This document shows, in pieces, positions 52,140-62,200 of a DNA stretch of 64,000 nt (its first letter is position 1; each line of letters starts with the position of its first letter). The stretch comes from Candidatus Gastranaerophilales bacterium. GTDB taxonomy: Bacteria > Cyanobacteriota > Vampirovibrionia > Gastranaerophilales > Gastranaerophilaceae. A program made the position numbers and the translations under genes. The stretch lies in contig CAJULR010000010.1 in the NCBI GenBank assembly GCA_910587375.1, positions 19,493 through 83,492 of the forward strand. The letters run 5' to 3'. A model generated the notes under the pieces. That model saw only the letters and a list, made by a program, of their open reading frames with translations, was not told the origin of the DNA and did not search any database.

Positions 52140-52397
52140 GTGGCCGCAGATAAAAAAGTGGTGTCGTTTGGAAAAAAACACGCCAAAGAAGAGAAAAAAG
52201 AGCCCGTAAATATTGAATATTGCAGTTTTTGCAAGCGTCCGAATACGGAAGTTCCAAAAATGGTGAAGGGGCCTGATGTTAATATATGTTCTGAATGTGT
52301 CTTAATTGCTGTGCAATATCTGATTTTGCAAGATGGGGTGCTTTCAGGGCAGGCACAAAAGATTTTAGACCTTTTGTGGGGCGTTAAGGATAAATAG
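52140..52397 (+). CDS. stand-alone ClpX-type C4 zinc-finger protein
   Basis: 85 residues. Cys28-x2-Cys31-x18-Cys50-x2-Cys53 with the ClpX ZBD context: CSFCKRPNTEVPKMVKGPDV then ICSECV. A full ClpX would continue into an AAA+ ATPase; here the protein ends after a 30-residue helix. A basic N-terminus includes KVVSFGKKH. Start GTG 52140 with AGGAG 8 nt upstream. It could be a ClpX/ClpP adaptor-like or regulatory domain, or a zinc-binding protein of independent function. Confidence 0.82.
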   Translation: MAADKKVVSFGKKHAKEEKKEPVNIEYCSFCKRPNTEVPKMVKGPDVNICSECVLIAVQYLILQDGVLSGQAQKILDLLWGVKDK

Positions 52398-52461
52398 GGC
52401 CAAAAGGCCATAGGTAAAAGAAAATATAGGGGTTGGCGTAAGTTGCCAACAAAAACAAAGA

Positions 52462-54192
52462 ATGAATGAAACCAAAATCCAACTGAGGGCGCGGATTTTG
52501 CAGGAGATTTCCAAATTGAAGAGTATTCCTGCGGTTTGCGACAGAGATATCGAGGCAGCTATTTCAAATCTGTCTCAAATTGAGAATAAAACCTTTCTTT
52601 GCACCCTTATTTTAAAAGAAATTGACGGTTCTGTCGTTTATTTTGACGGCATTTTAGGGATTTTGGCCATTCATTTGACGCTAGATGTACTTGAAAAGTG
52701 TGTTTTTACCTTCCTTGAAAAACCAAATGTTAAAGATGAAAAAAAACTTTTTTTGATAAATCTTTTAACTCAGGCAGGAATTGCGGTTGAACCTAATTTA
52801 ATTCATCTTTATGTAAAAAATGTGGATGAGATGATTGATTTAGAAACAGAAAAATTCCTGAAAATGGCTGAGTTGAACCCTGAGGCACAGATTGATTTTT
52901 TAGATTTTTATTATGGTATTCAAAAGCGTGACGCTGATATCCTGCTTGATTCAATCATAGAAGACTATTCCGGGGATATGCTTGCAAATATTTTGGCTCC
53001 TTTGATTTATTCTCTTAGAGATGATGTTTCAATTGAAACCTGTATCTCGGGTCTTTTAAAATCAAGGTCATATTTGGCTTATGCGCCTTTGGATTGGCTT
53101 ATTAAATCATCTGACAATCCAAAAATCGTTTCTCTTGCAAGAAAAACAAGAAATGAGCTTAAAATTGCGGGGCTTAGAAAAGAAATTTCAACGCTTGAAT
53201 ATTATAAAGAACTTTTCAAGGGCTCAAAGCCTTTAGGGGCTTATGTTTCATCAATTGACGGGGCTTCAAACTTTTCTTTTGTCTTTGCGCGCGAATATCA
53301 AAACGGTGCAATATCAACCTTTTTTACTGTCTTTAACCTTGAATGTGGCCCGGTGTCTTGTTTTGGGCTTGCAAATATTTCAAGAAACGAATATGAAGAG
53401 GTTTTACATCGCTTTTTTAAAGATACGGAAAAAATCCCTTTGTCACCTGTTTTTGCGTATGCTTTGGTGGAAGAACTTGCTGATTTTGGGATGAAAAAAA
53501 TAAAAGCCGGAGTGGAAGTTCCGTATGAATTTTTCTGCTGGCGCCAGCTAATGTATGACATTGAGCCTCTTGGGGAGCCGGTTTCAAGCTTCATGGAAAA
53601 AGAGCTTCAACCTTTTTGCAATTTAGATGTTTCAAAAATTACTGATAATGACATAAAAAGGGCCTTAGATTCAGAATATGGAATGAAATGGTTTTATCCT
53701 GCAAGCAAGGAAAAATATCCTGAGTTTTGCAATTTAATTGATAAAATTATAGCGCTTAAAGAGAGCGAGTTTGAAAAACTTGATGAAATTACACTAAACT
53801 TTTTGACTGAATGTTTTGACAAGTCAAAGGTTGTGCCAATTTTTGAGAATCTTAAAAAAAGATTTTTATTTGAAGCATATTTCCTAAAATGTCTTGATTT
53901 TAAAAACCTCTCAAGCCTTTTTTATTCAATATACTTAAGCGCAAAAACTTCAAAAGACAACATAGAAGCCAATTTTAACCAAACAGCTTTTGAAAAGTTT
54001 TTTGAATTTGCGATTAAAAGAAGTGTTTATGAATTTTTCCTAAGCTATGAAGAAAATAGGAAAACAATTCTTAAAAGCGCCTTTGGCGCGGGTTTTGCTG
54101 AAAATATTTTCTTAAAGAAGAGAAAAAATGAAAATTTTGATTTTAATTCAAAAAAAATGTTAGAATTAATTGAAGCCAAATGGACAAAGTAG
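52462..54192 (+). CDS. large helical-repeat protein, unknown
   Basis: 576 residues, largely alpha-helical with HEAT-like periodicity in the first 200 and last 200 residues and a mixed region at about 255-310 (SSIDGASNFSFVFAREYQNG and a cysteine-containing stretch). No family recognised. In general composition it resembles the 35042-36439 protein; homology is not claimed. A 6-bp hairpin (GTTGGC/GCCAAC, 52432-52450) lies just before the ATG. Confidence 0.6.
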   Translation: MNETKIQLRARILQEISKLKSIPAVCDRDIEAAISNLSQIENKTFLCTLILKEIDGSVVYFDGILGILAIHLTLDVLEKCVFTFLEKPNVKDEKKLFLINLLTQAGIAVEPNLIHLYVKNVDEMIDLETEKFLKMAELNPEAQIDFLDFYYGIQKRDADILLDSIIEDYSGDMLANILAPLIYSLRDDVSIETCISGLLKSRSYLAYAPLDWLIKSSDNPKIVSLARKTRNELKIAGLRKEISTLEYYKELFKGSKPLGAYVSSIDGASNFSFVFAREYQNGAISTFFTVFNLECGPVSCFGLANISRNEYEEVLHRFFKDTEKIPLSPVFAYALVEELADFGMKKIKAGVEVPYEFFCWRQLMYDIEPLGEPVSSFMEKELQPFCNLDVSKITDNDIKRALDSEYGMKWFYPASKEKYPEFCNLIDKIIALKESEFEKLDEITLNFLTECFDKSKVVPIFENLKKRFLFEAYFLKCLDFKNLSSLFYSIYLSAKTSKDNIEANFNQTAFEKFFEFAIKRSVYEFFLSYEENRKTILKSAFGAGFAENIFLKKRKNENFDFNSKKMLELIEAKWTK

Positions 54193-54222
54193 AATAAAAA
54201 GCAAAAAAACAAGGCAGAAAAT

Positions 54223-54642
54223 TTGGGTACAGATAAATTAAACAGAATTTTGGCGCTTGATATCGGCGATAAAAGAATAGGTGTCGCATTTAGCGACCCT
54301 TTCGGGCTTTTTGTGTCTAAAAGTGAGCTTATTTTAAGGGAAAATGACAAAAAAGCGCTTGAAGCCATTGAAAAACTTTGCGTGGAATATAACGTGCAAA
54401 AAATTGTTGTGGGTGTACCTTACAATATGGACGGTTCTTTTGGCTTTCAGGCAAAGAAAAATGTTGATTTTATTGAGCCTTTGAGGGAAAAATTTGAAAT
54501 AATTTATTGGGACGAAAGATTAACTTCTTTTCAAGCAGAAGAAGTTTTGAAGCTCCAAAAAGTTAAATTTACCAAGAACAAAGGGCTTGTAGATATGAAA
54601 AGTGCGTGTATAATTTTAGAAGATTATTTAGGAGAACAATAA
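54223..54642 (+). CDS. ruvX: YqgF/RuvX family nuclease-like protein (16S pre-rRNA processing)
   Basis: 139 residues, RNase H-like fold: ALDIGDKRIGVAFSDP with the catalytic Asp, VVGVPYNMDGS, YWDERLTSFQAE and a final helix. The family includes the 16S rRNA 5'-end maturation nuclease YqgF. Start TTG 54223 with AAGG upstream. It is directly followed by a DUF1292 gene, a pairing well known in Firmicutes. Confidence 0.9.
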   Translation: MGTDKLNRILALDIGDKRIGVAFSDPFGLFVSKSELILRENDKKALEAIEKLCVEYNVQKIVVGVPYNMDGSFGFQAKKNVDFIEPLREKFEIIYWDERLTSFQAEEVLKLQKVKFTKNKGLVDMKSACIILEDYLGEQ

Positions 54643-54951
54643 ATGGGTAGATTTGACGATATGGACAACAGGGATTTACAGATAATTACAACGGTTGGTG
54701 AAGATGGCGAAGAAGTAAATTTAAAACTTCTTGACATTGTAACTGTGAATGATTTTGACTATGCGCTTTTGCTTCCGTTTGAAGCGGATATGGAAGAAGT
54801 TGAAGAGGGCGAAGCCGAGGTGATTTTAATGCGCCTGAAGCAGGACGCTGCAGAATACGTCTTTGAAACAATCGAAGACGATGAAGAATTTAACCTTGTG
54901 GCTGAAGCTATTCTTGAAGAAGAAGGCTATGAGGATACAGAAGAAGAATAA
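54643..54951 (+). CDS. DUF1292 family protein
   Basis: 102 residues, very acidic. The DUF1292 core is LKLLDIVTVNDFDYALLLPF and ILMRLKQDAAEYVFETIEDD. Function unknown. It begins one base after the ruvX stop. The last 25 nt overlap the convergent DUF2229 gene on the other strand. Confidence 0.85.
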   Translation: MGRFDDMDNRDLQIITTVGEDGEEVNLKLLDIVTVNDFDYALLLPFEADMEEVEEGEAEVILMRLKQDAAEYVFETIEDDEEFNLVAEAILEEEGYEDTEEE

Positions 54952-56015
54952 GTGAATTCTTTTTCTTTCAAATTTTTGGCGTCCGTGGAATTTCCATGGG
55001 CGCCGTTTTTCATTGCCCCAAGAGTGCGTTTTTTTCGATAGAGCATATCGCAAAAAGCTTCAAGCCTTGTCACAAAGCCTGCTTCGCCCGTGTGTTCGTC
55101 GATTGTTAAATTTAAAAGCGGTTTATTGAAGTTTTTGGATTTTCTTTTGATGTCTTCAATCATAAGCGAATCCGGACCGCAACCGAAGGCTGTAATTGTA
55201 ATTAGTCCGTCAACAGTATCGCTTTTAAGATAGTGGCCTGCAGCACCTGTCATTTCAAGTTGGTTTGCCCAATACATTTCTGTTTCAAGCGTGTTTATGC
55301 CATCTTTCAATTGTTCATCGGTCAATTGCAGCGCACTGTAAACATTTACACCCAAATCCTTTAGTTTTTTAAAGACATCCATGCATACTCTTTTGTCGTA
55401 AATGTTATATCCATGTGCCACAAGCGCAACATTTATGCCGTCTTTAGTTTCTTCTTTTGAATTAATTACAACTTTTCCTTCTTTTGCATTTCTTAGTGCC
55501 GTTTCAAAGTTTAAATTGTGCTGCATCATAACTTTAAAATTATTATGCAAAACAAAACCTGCCCTTAAGGCCTTTTTGATTTGGATTTCATCAGTTATTC
55601 CAAAAGGTCTTACAGCTTCTTGTAAAAATTCAAAAAGCCCTAATTTTTTTTCGGATTTATCCAAAGTTGCTTCAATTAAATTATATTCACCCCTTACAAC
55701 GTTTCTGATTAAATCGGGAAGCCCTCTTATTTTAGAGCAGTTGTAAATTTTTGGTGCAACGGATTGAATGGATGGCACAAAGATATTTTTCACCCCTTTT
55801 TCAAGAAGGTTTAAAACATGTCCAACATAAACTTTTATAGGAAGACAGGTTTCTGTTACAACCAAGGAAGCGCCTTCTACGAGAGTTTTTTTGGTTGTTG
55901 GGTCTGAAAGTATTATTTTAAACCCAAGATTTGTAAAAAAGCCGTATAAAAACGGAAAATAATTGTAATATGTAAGCGCCCTTGGCATTCCCAATTCTTT
56001 TTCTTTTATAGCCAT
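54927..56015 (-). CDS. acyl-CoA dehydratase activase-related protein (DUF2229)
   Basis: 362 residues. MPRALTYYNYFPFLYGFF, VTETCLPIKVYVGHVLNLL, NIFVPSIQSVAPKIYNC, AFGCGPDSLMIED and DEHTGEAGFVTRLEAF are DUF2229 motifs. Related proteins accompany or fuse to BcrAD/BadFG ATPase activators of 2-hydroxyacyl-CoA dehydratases; here no ATPase domain or dehydratase gene is adjacent. Conserved cysteines suggest an iron-sulfur cluster. ATG 56015 has GGAG 9 nt upstream; the frame extends to TTG 56030. Confidence 0.82.
   Translation of the reverse strand: MAIKEKELGMPRALTYYNYFPFLYGFFTNLGFKIILSDPTTKKTLVEGASLVVTETCLPIKVYVGHVLNLLEKGVKNIFVPSIQSVAPKIYNCSKIRGLPDLIRNVVRGEYNLIEATLDKSEKKLGLFEFLQEAVRPFGITDEIQIKKALRAGFVLHNNFKVMMQHNLNFETALRNAKEGKVVINSKEETKDGINVALVAHGYNIYDKRVCMDVFKKLKDLGVNVYSALQLTDEQLKDGINTLETEMYWANQLEMTGAAGHYLKSDTVDGLITITAFGCGPDSLMIEDIKRKSKNFNKPLLNLTIDEHTGEAGFVTRLEAFCDMLYRKKRTLGAMKNGAHGNSTDAKNLKEKEFTYSSSVSS
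54978..55010 (+). terminator. terminator of ruvX-DUF1292, inside the convergent coding sequence
   Basis: An 11-bp stem (54978-54988 with 54994-55004, two G-U pairs) with a 5-nt loop is followed by GTTTTT (55005-55010). It lies 27 nt after the DUF1292 stop and fully within the 3' coding end of the DUF2229 gene on the minus strand. Confidence 0.75.
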
Positions 56016-56226
56016 CCTTTTTATCTCCAATATGCCCCCTTTTGGCCCAGTGGCCCTTTTAATTCAACTTTTGGGGTCTTATTTATCATACTTTAAACAT
56101 TAAAAAAATGCGACACTTTGTTTAGAGAAGTTACCTTGCTTAAAAAAGCTTAATAATATTTTCATATTTTGTGCAATATTTTCAAGTTTAGGGTTTTATT
56201 AAATAAGTATAGGTGCCTTTAATTTT

Positions 56227-59200
56227 ATGAGTTTAAATAATATTAACAATCTTAATATTCAAAAGGGTAATTATATCCGGCAGAATGAGGCTTACGGGGT
56301 TCAGGCCGGCGTTTATCCTGCCGTAAATTCTCCTGTTGACGCAGCTAATGGCGGATATTATTATGCTTTTAATCCGCAAATTGCAGCGACAAATCCCTTG
56401 AACGGGGCTGTTAATCCTGCTTATGGGCTTTATAATAATTTTATTAACCCAACTTTGCCTGTTTCGTACAGTTTTTTAGGCACTGAAAAAACGCCGTATG
56501 GTGATGATATCTATCTTTATATGCTTCAAAACGGGCAAAAGGTTGCTATTATGCCAAAGGAAGGTTCTACAATTGTTAAAACCTTTGTAAATTCAGGCTC
56601 TATGAACGAAACCGACCCGATAAGAGGAATAAGCCATTTTATTGAGCATAATTTGTTTAACGGAAGCCAAAACCTTGCCCCGGGGCAGTTTTTCAATGAA
56701 GTAAGCAAAATGGGCTCTTCGACAAATGCTTCAACTGATTACGCACAGACGGATTATTATATTGAATCTGCCTTAATGTCTGATTCTGATCTTGAAAAGA
56801 CAATTTCAATGCATGCTGATATGATATCGCGCCCGCTTTTTCCTGAGGATATGATTGAAAAGGAAAAGGGGCCCGTAACTTCCGAAATCAGCATGGTGAA
56901 TGATGATATGATAACTATCGCCGCAAATGATGTTATAAAAAATCTTTTCCAAATTCAGTCAGAATCTGATAATCTTGTTGCAGGCTCAATTCAGACGGTA
57001 AATTCTTTAGACAGGCCAAAGGTTACAGATTATTATCAAAGGCACTATACTCCTGATAACCTTTATACAGTTGTGGTTGGGGATGTTGACCCAAATAAAA
57101 CCATGGAATTAATTTCAAAGAATTTTACGCAAAAAGCTGTTTCTAACCCTGAACAATACAGAAAGTCTGAAACTTTAACTCCGATAAATTCTTCTGTTCG
57201 TGTGGATTATAAATCCCCAAATGACAATTGCACATCTGTTCTTGCGGCCTTTGCCGGCCCTGTTGCCGGAGATTTTAAAGGAAATATCGCCGCACAGGCT
57301 TTGGGCGTATTTTTAACAGGAAGCATAAATTCAAGGCTCACAAGGGCGCTTGATGATGTGAATGGGTTTGCTGATTTTCAAATGCAAAAAGTGGGGCTTA
57401 AAAAAGAAGACCCGCAGGCATTTTTATTCCAGATGGTGACGCCGTCCGGCAGGGAACAAGAGGCGCTTGATATTTTTTATTCCACAATTGAAAATCTTGC
57501 GGTTAATCCGCCAACGGAAGATGAGATGAAGATTTTAAAGAACAATATTTTAAAGGCTGTTGCAATCAGCTTTCAGAATTCTTCATCAATCTGTGACACC
57601 ATAGGAACAAGCCTTTTGGATGGGGATTTTAGTTCAATTTCAGATTATAAAACCGTAATAAATTCTCTAACGCCGTATGATATTCAAATGGCCGCAAGGA
57701 ATTTTGTAGATTTAAACAAGGCTTCAATTGCTGTTGTGCACCCTCAAAATGTGTCAGAAGAGCAAATTATGGGCAACTATGCAAAGAGTAAATATTCGCT
57801 TGCAGCACTTAATGCCAGGGCGCAAAATATAAATTCAATGCCTGCGCAAAACATTGCAGGACAACAGATTTCATTCGGTTCAAGGGACATAACAACAACA
57901 GATGTTGAGGAAGGCGTTTTGCCTGATAATACGCATTTTGTTTTAAATAATTATCCAACAGAGCCATGTTATATGGAATGGCGCTTAACTTCAAAAGAAT
58001 CACTGCCCAAAAACCCTGCTGTGGCATATGTTTTAACAGAGCTATTAAATAACGGAACAGCATATAAAACAAGGGATGAATTTGTTTCTAAAGCTGAATT
58101 AGACGGTATAACCTATTCTGCGGACGCAAATGGTTTTCAGATTTCCTTAAATGCTGTTTGTCTCGAGGATGGCGTTGGAAAATCAATCGATACAATGAAA
58201 GAAGCGCTTTATGCGCCAAGGTTTACAGAGGCGGATTTCAAAAAGGTGAAGGCGGATCTTGAAGCGTATTTTTATTCCTTAAGTAAGGACGCTTCAAATA
58301 ATATTTTGGATAATTTATTTGGTGACTATTTTGCAAAGCCCGAACAGATTTTAGCAGGGCTTAAAACGCTTACCCTGAATGACGTTGTAAATCATTATAA
58401 CAGCATGATTCAAAATTCAACCTCTGCTTTTGTTATAAGTGCACCTTTTAAAAGCAAGCCTGAACTAAAAAATGAGGTGCTAACAAAAATTAACACTCCA
58501 AACAAGCAATATAAGCCGCTTCTTCCTGCCTATACTCCGATTTATAACCGTTTTCAGGCAAACACAACTTCAAAAGTTTTGGTGGACACGGAAGAAAGAA
58601 ACCAGGCACAGATAAATAAAACTTATTCTTTTAAAATGAGCGGGAACATTGAAGATGAAGTTAAATTTGAGCTTTTGAATACTATTCTTGGCGGCTCGCC
58701 TTCTTCAAGGCTGTTTCAGGATTTGAGGGAAAAGCAAAAGCTTGCATACCGGGTTTCAAGCACTGTTCAATCTTTTGAAGACACTGGCGTTTTGACTATG
58801 TCTATTTTATCTACAACTGATGATAAAAAACAAAATGACATAAAATATGATAATCTTCAAAAATCCCTTGCAGGCTTTGAAAGCCATGCGCAAATGCTTA
58901 TGAATCAGCCTGTTACAAAAGAAGAGCTCGACAGTGCAAAAATGATTTTAAAGCAAAGATATGCAAAGCAAACCGAGCTTCCCGGGTCCAAAACAGCGTT
59001 ACTTTCTATGAATTTGCACCAGCCATATGGCGTTAAAAGGATGGATGAATATATTAGGGCGATAGATAAAATGACCCCTGCGGACATCCAGGCAGCAGCA
59101 AGACATATTTTCTCAAATAAGCCCCTTTATTCTATCCTTGCAAGTGAAGACACGGTTAGAAACCAAATAGGATACTTAAATACACTTGGCCAGGTTGAGG

Positions 59201-59235
59201 GTGAAATCCCGTCAGCATATAAAATTGCAGCATAA
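56227..59235 (+). CDS. M16 family zinc metallopeptidase (insulinase/pitrilysin-like)
   Basis: 1002 residues with two M16 halves. The zinc motif is His137-x-x-Glu140-His141 (ISHFIEHNLF) in the first half, with the distal Glu220 in VTSEISMV; the second half (from about 555) has the inactive fold and R-x-Y-type substrate residues (LAYRVSSTV). The first 80 residues are Asn/Tyr/Gly-rich low complexity; no signal peptide is visible. An SFGSRD segment marks the join between halves. A weak AGGTG is far from the ATG. Confidence 0.88.
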   Translation: MSLNNINNLNIQKGNYIRQNEAYGVQAGVYPAVNSPVDAANGGYYYAFNPQIAATNPLNGAVNPAYGLYNNFINPTLPVSYSFLGTEKTPYGDDIYLYMLQNGQKVAIMPKEGSTIVKTFVNSGSMNETDPIRGISHFIEHNLFNGSQNLAPGQFFNEVSKMGSSTNASTDYAQTDYYIESALMSDSDLEKTISMHADMISRPLFPEDMIEKEKGPVTSEISMVNDDMITIAANDVIKNLFQIQSESDNLVAGSIQTVNSLDRPKVTDYYQRHYTPDNLYTVVVGDVDPNKTMELISKNFTQKAVSNPEQYRKSETLTPINSSVRVDYKSPNDNCTSVLAAFAGPVAGDFKGNIAAQALGVFLTGSINSRLTRALDDVNGFADFQMQKVGLKKEDPQAFLFQMVTPSGREQEALDIFYSTIENLAVNPPTEDEMKILKNNILKAVAISFQNSSSICDTIGTSLLDGDFSSISDYKTVINSLTPYDIQMAARNFVDLNKASIAVVHPQNVSEEQIMGNYAKSKYSLAALNARAQNINSMPAQNIAGQQISFGSRDITTTDVEEGVLPDNTHFVLNNYPTEPCYMEWRLTSKESLPKNPAVAYVLTELLNNGTAYKTRDEFVSKAELDGITYSADANGFQISLNAVCLEDGVGKSIDTMKEALYAPRFTEADFKKVKADLEAYFYSLSKDASNNILDNLFGDYFAKPEQILAGLKTLTLNDVVNHYNSMIQNSTSAFVISAPFKSKPELKNEVLTKINTPNKQYKPLLPAYTPIYNRFQANTTSKVLVDTEERNQAQINKTYSFKMSGNIEDEVKFELLNTILGGSPSSRLFQDLREKQKLAYRVSSTVQSFEDTGVLTMSILSTTDDKKQNDIKYDNLQKSLAGFESHAQMLMNQPVTKEELDSAKMILKQRYAKQTELPGSKTALLSMNLHQPYGVKRMDEYIRAIDKMTPADIQAAARHIFSNKPLYSILASEDTVRNQIGYLNTLGQVEGEIPSAYKIAA

Positions 59236-59290
59236 CGCATTTTGTTTGATGATATTATGCTTGCAAATTTAATACTTTTTAATTCCAATG

Positions 59291-62200
59291 TTAATTTGCG
59301 GCGTTTGATGTTGCTGAAGCGGCCGCAGCCGGAGTATTTGGGAATTTTAAAGATTTAACCGATGTTGGGTTTGTAATTAATCCGTTTATTACAACCTGGA
59401 AATTTTTTGTATTTTCCGTTTCGTTTGTAGATAAGGGAGGTATGTTTGAAATGTCACTTGAAGCTATTGTGCCAAAAAGCGGATTAACTTTTTCTTTTAT
59501 AATGCTTGTCACGGCCTGCCCTGCGGTTTTTTGCTCTGCTTGAGTGTCTGAAGGGTCGCTTGTTGTTGAGTTCGAGCCGGTTGCAGCGCCCTTGATTGCG
59601 CCAAGGATTGCAAGCCCTGTTTGAACAGTCTTATTTTCAGAAAGTTTTGTGTTTAGGGTTTCTGCAGCTTTATTTATTGCATTCTCTGCTGTTGTGGCCA
59701 CTTTTTCTACGGTGGATTGAAGTTTATCCGTGCCCAAAGTTCCTAAAACACCCGCCACTTTTGAAGATACCTTGCCTGTAATCTTTAAATTTGCGTGGTT
59801 ATTTAAAATATTGTAGGCGCCTGTTGCATAAAGGCTCATATTCGGCCCTTGGGATTTAAAGTTTGAAACATTTGCAACCCCGTTATTAAAGGTTAAAAGC
59901 CCTGTGATATCTTTAAATTCCTGCGTATTGAAGGAATTAACTTTGTTTGTAATTCCTGTTAGAATAGAACTGAATGTGCCCAGGTTTAAAACGTTTGCGG
60001 CATTTATAAACCTCGCAAAGCTTATGCTTTCACCATATTCACCATCTTTTACGTCAAAAGAAACCGTACCGTTTAAAGTTTTCATCTGTTCCTCAAACGT
60101 TGCACCTGAAAGGCTTAACTTTGCCTTGCCTTGAAGGGTGCCGCTTCGAACGAGATCAACCCTTATAAATGCTTTTGCAGCCTCTTTTAGAGAGATGTTT
60201 TCTGCCTGCATATCGACGCTGGTAAGGCCTGTTATAACATTATAGGAACATTTCCCGGACGCCGTCCCTTGCGCAAAAAATGCATTTAAATTGTTTAGAT
60301 TATATACATTGTTTAAAAGCGTGTGGTCATATGTGATGTTTTCAACAATTAAGGTGCCGGATTTTAGTTTATTTATCCTTGCGTTTCCGGCTTTAATTAT
60401 GACACCAAGGTCTGCAGACGTAGAGGCACTGCTATTCGATGTTGAAGCTGGCGCGGGGGCAGGCATGGTGCTCATTGCCTTTTCTGCAAGCTGCAAAAGG
60501 GCGTCTGTGTCTATGTATTCTGAATTGTAGCTTAAGCTGTTTATTGTGACACCTTTTAAAAAGTTAGTTGAGATGTTGGCGTCCCCTGCAAAGTCTGATT
60601 TTGCAACTTTTGCGCCTTTTGCCTTTGCTATAAGATTTGTTTTGTTGAAATTTAGCGCTAAATCTTCAAGTGTAAAGCCAAATTCAGGATAATTTAAATT
60701 TGTGATGTTAATATTTCCTGTAATTTCAGGCGAGAAGGCACCGCCAGAAAGGGTTATATCCCCGGTCGCTTCAAGGCTTGTGTTTGCAATCGGCGGCACA
60801 ATTATTTTTGTTTTGTTTGGCAGGCTAATATTCACGCCCGTAAGCACAGGTTCTTTTGCGTATATGTTTTTTACCTGACCTTTGACGTTTGCAAGCTTTG
60901 TGCCGTTTGATTTTACGGCAATTTCAACAAGGTCTAAAATATCATTCTTAAGCGCCATATCAAAGCCCAATGTGTTTTGAGCACCTTTAATCGATGGAAT
61001 ATCTATAATACTTATAAAATTGGCCGGGTCTGTAATCAAACTTCCTGCTATTTTAATATTTTCAATTGTTCCTGAAACAAGGGCGCTGTATGGCATTGCG
61101 CCTTTGTATAAAATTCCTTTTCTAAATTCATTTGGAATGAAGGCAAAAACCGTGTTCGGGTGTACGTTTCCGCTTATTTTAACGTTCAATTCAGGCGCCT
61201 TCATATAATTTGAAATATCGCCCGAAACGTTAATTTTTGTGCCTTCAAGAGTGGCGCTTAGGGGCTCGATTATAATCTTTGACATATCGGCTGTAATTCT
61301 TGCACTTGGCGCACTGAAATTCAGCTTGGGCTCTGGCATTGAAGCACTTACATTTTTAACGTTAATCTCTGCTTCAACATCATCCTTGTCTTTTGGGCGG
61401 GCCACAATGTTTATATTCTCAATCCCGATTGGCATTTTGGCGCTTTTTACAAGCATTTTAAAACCCGAAAGGTCAATATCTGCCTTGGGTTTGATGTTTT
61501 TAAAATCACCAATTATGTTTATTAAAAGCTTCAAGGCGCCATCTTGGAATTCAAAATCTGCAATATCTTTCTTGTTAACGGCTTTAAATTCAACCGCAAG
61601 GTTTACAAGGTCTTTAATTTTTAGAGGATCGGATTCTACGCTTAAATTAATATCGGCGTTTGAGGCGATTTCACCCTTGATATCAAACTTTGCGCCATTT
61701 ACAAGAGCGCTTGTGTTTTTAATATTCAGGGCGTTATCAGAAAAATCCAAAAATGCGCGCATTTGGCTTAAGGTAAGGCCTGCTTTAGAATATCCGATGT
61801 TGCCGTCAACAAGCCTAAGCTTGCCGTCAGATTTTATCGTTTTAAAATCCGTATCAAGGTCGAAGTTGCCTTTGATATAGCCCGTTGCGGTCATATTTTT
61901 GATATCATTATCAACGCAGCAAATGCTTAAAACTGCACCAATTAAGTCTTTTATGCTTTTTAAAGTTATTTTTTCCGTTTTTACATCCAGGTTTAATTTA
62001 GATTTTTTGCCCGTTTTAACTGTGCTTTTTGTTTGGATAAACTCTTCATTTGAAACAAAAACTTTTGAATCAATATTTATATCTCTCTCTTTGAAATTTA
62101 GGTTCAAATAGCTTTCAGGAAGCTGAATATCGGCAAGTTTCAGGCTGAATTTTTGAATGTTCAAATCCCCTTTTGCCTTAAAATCTTCAATGTTTTTAAT

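Noticed and set aside
52398..52450. terminators after the zinc-finger gene (GGCC-AAAA-GGCC and GTTGGC/GCCAAC hairpins)
   Set aside because: Stems are short and neither is followed by a T-run.
61239..61880. 213-codon plus-strand frame inside the AsmA gene
   Set aside because: Antisense of beta-repeat coding sequence; Ser/Phe/Leu-rich product and no start signals.
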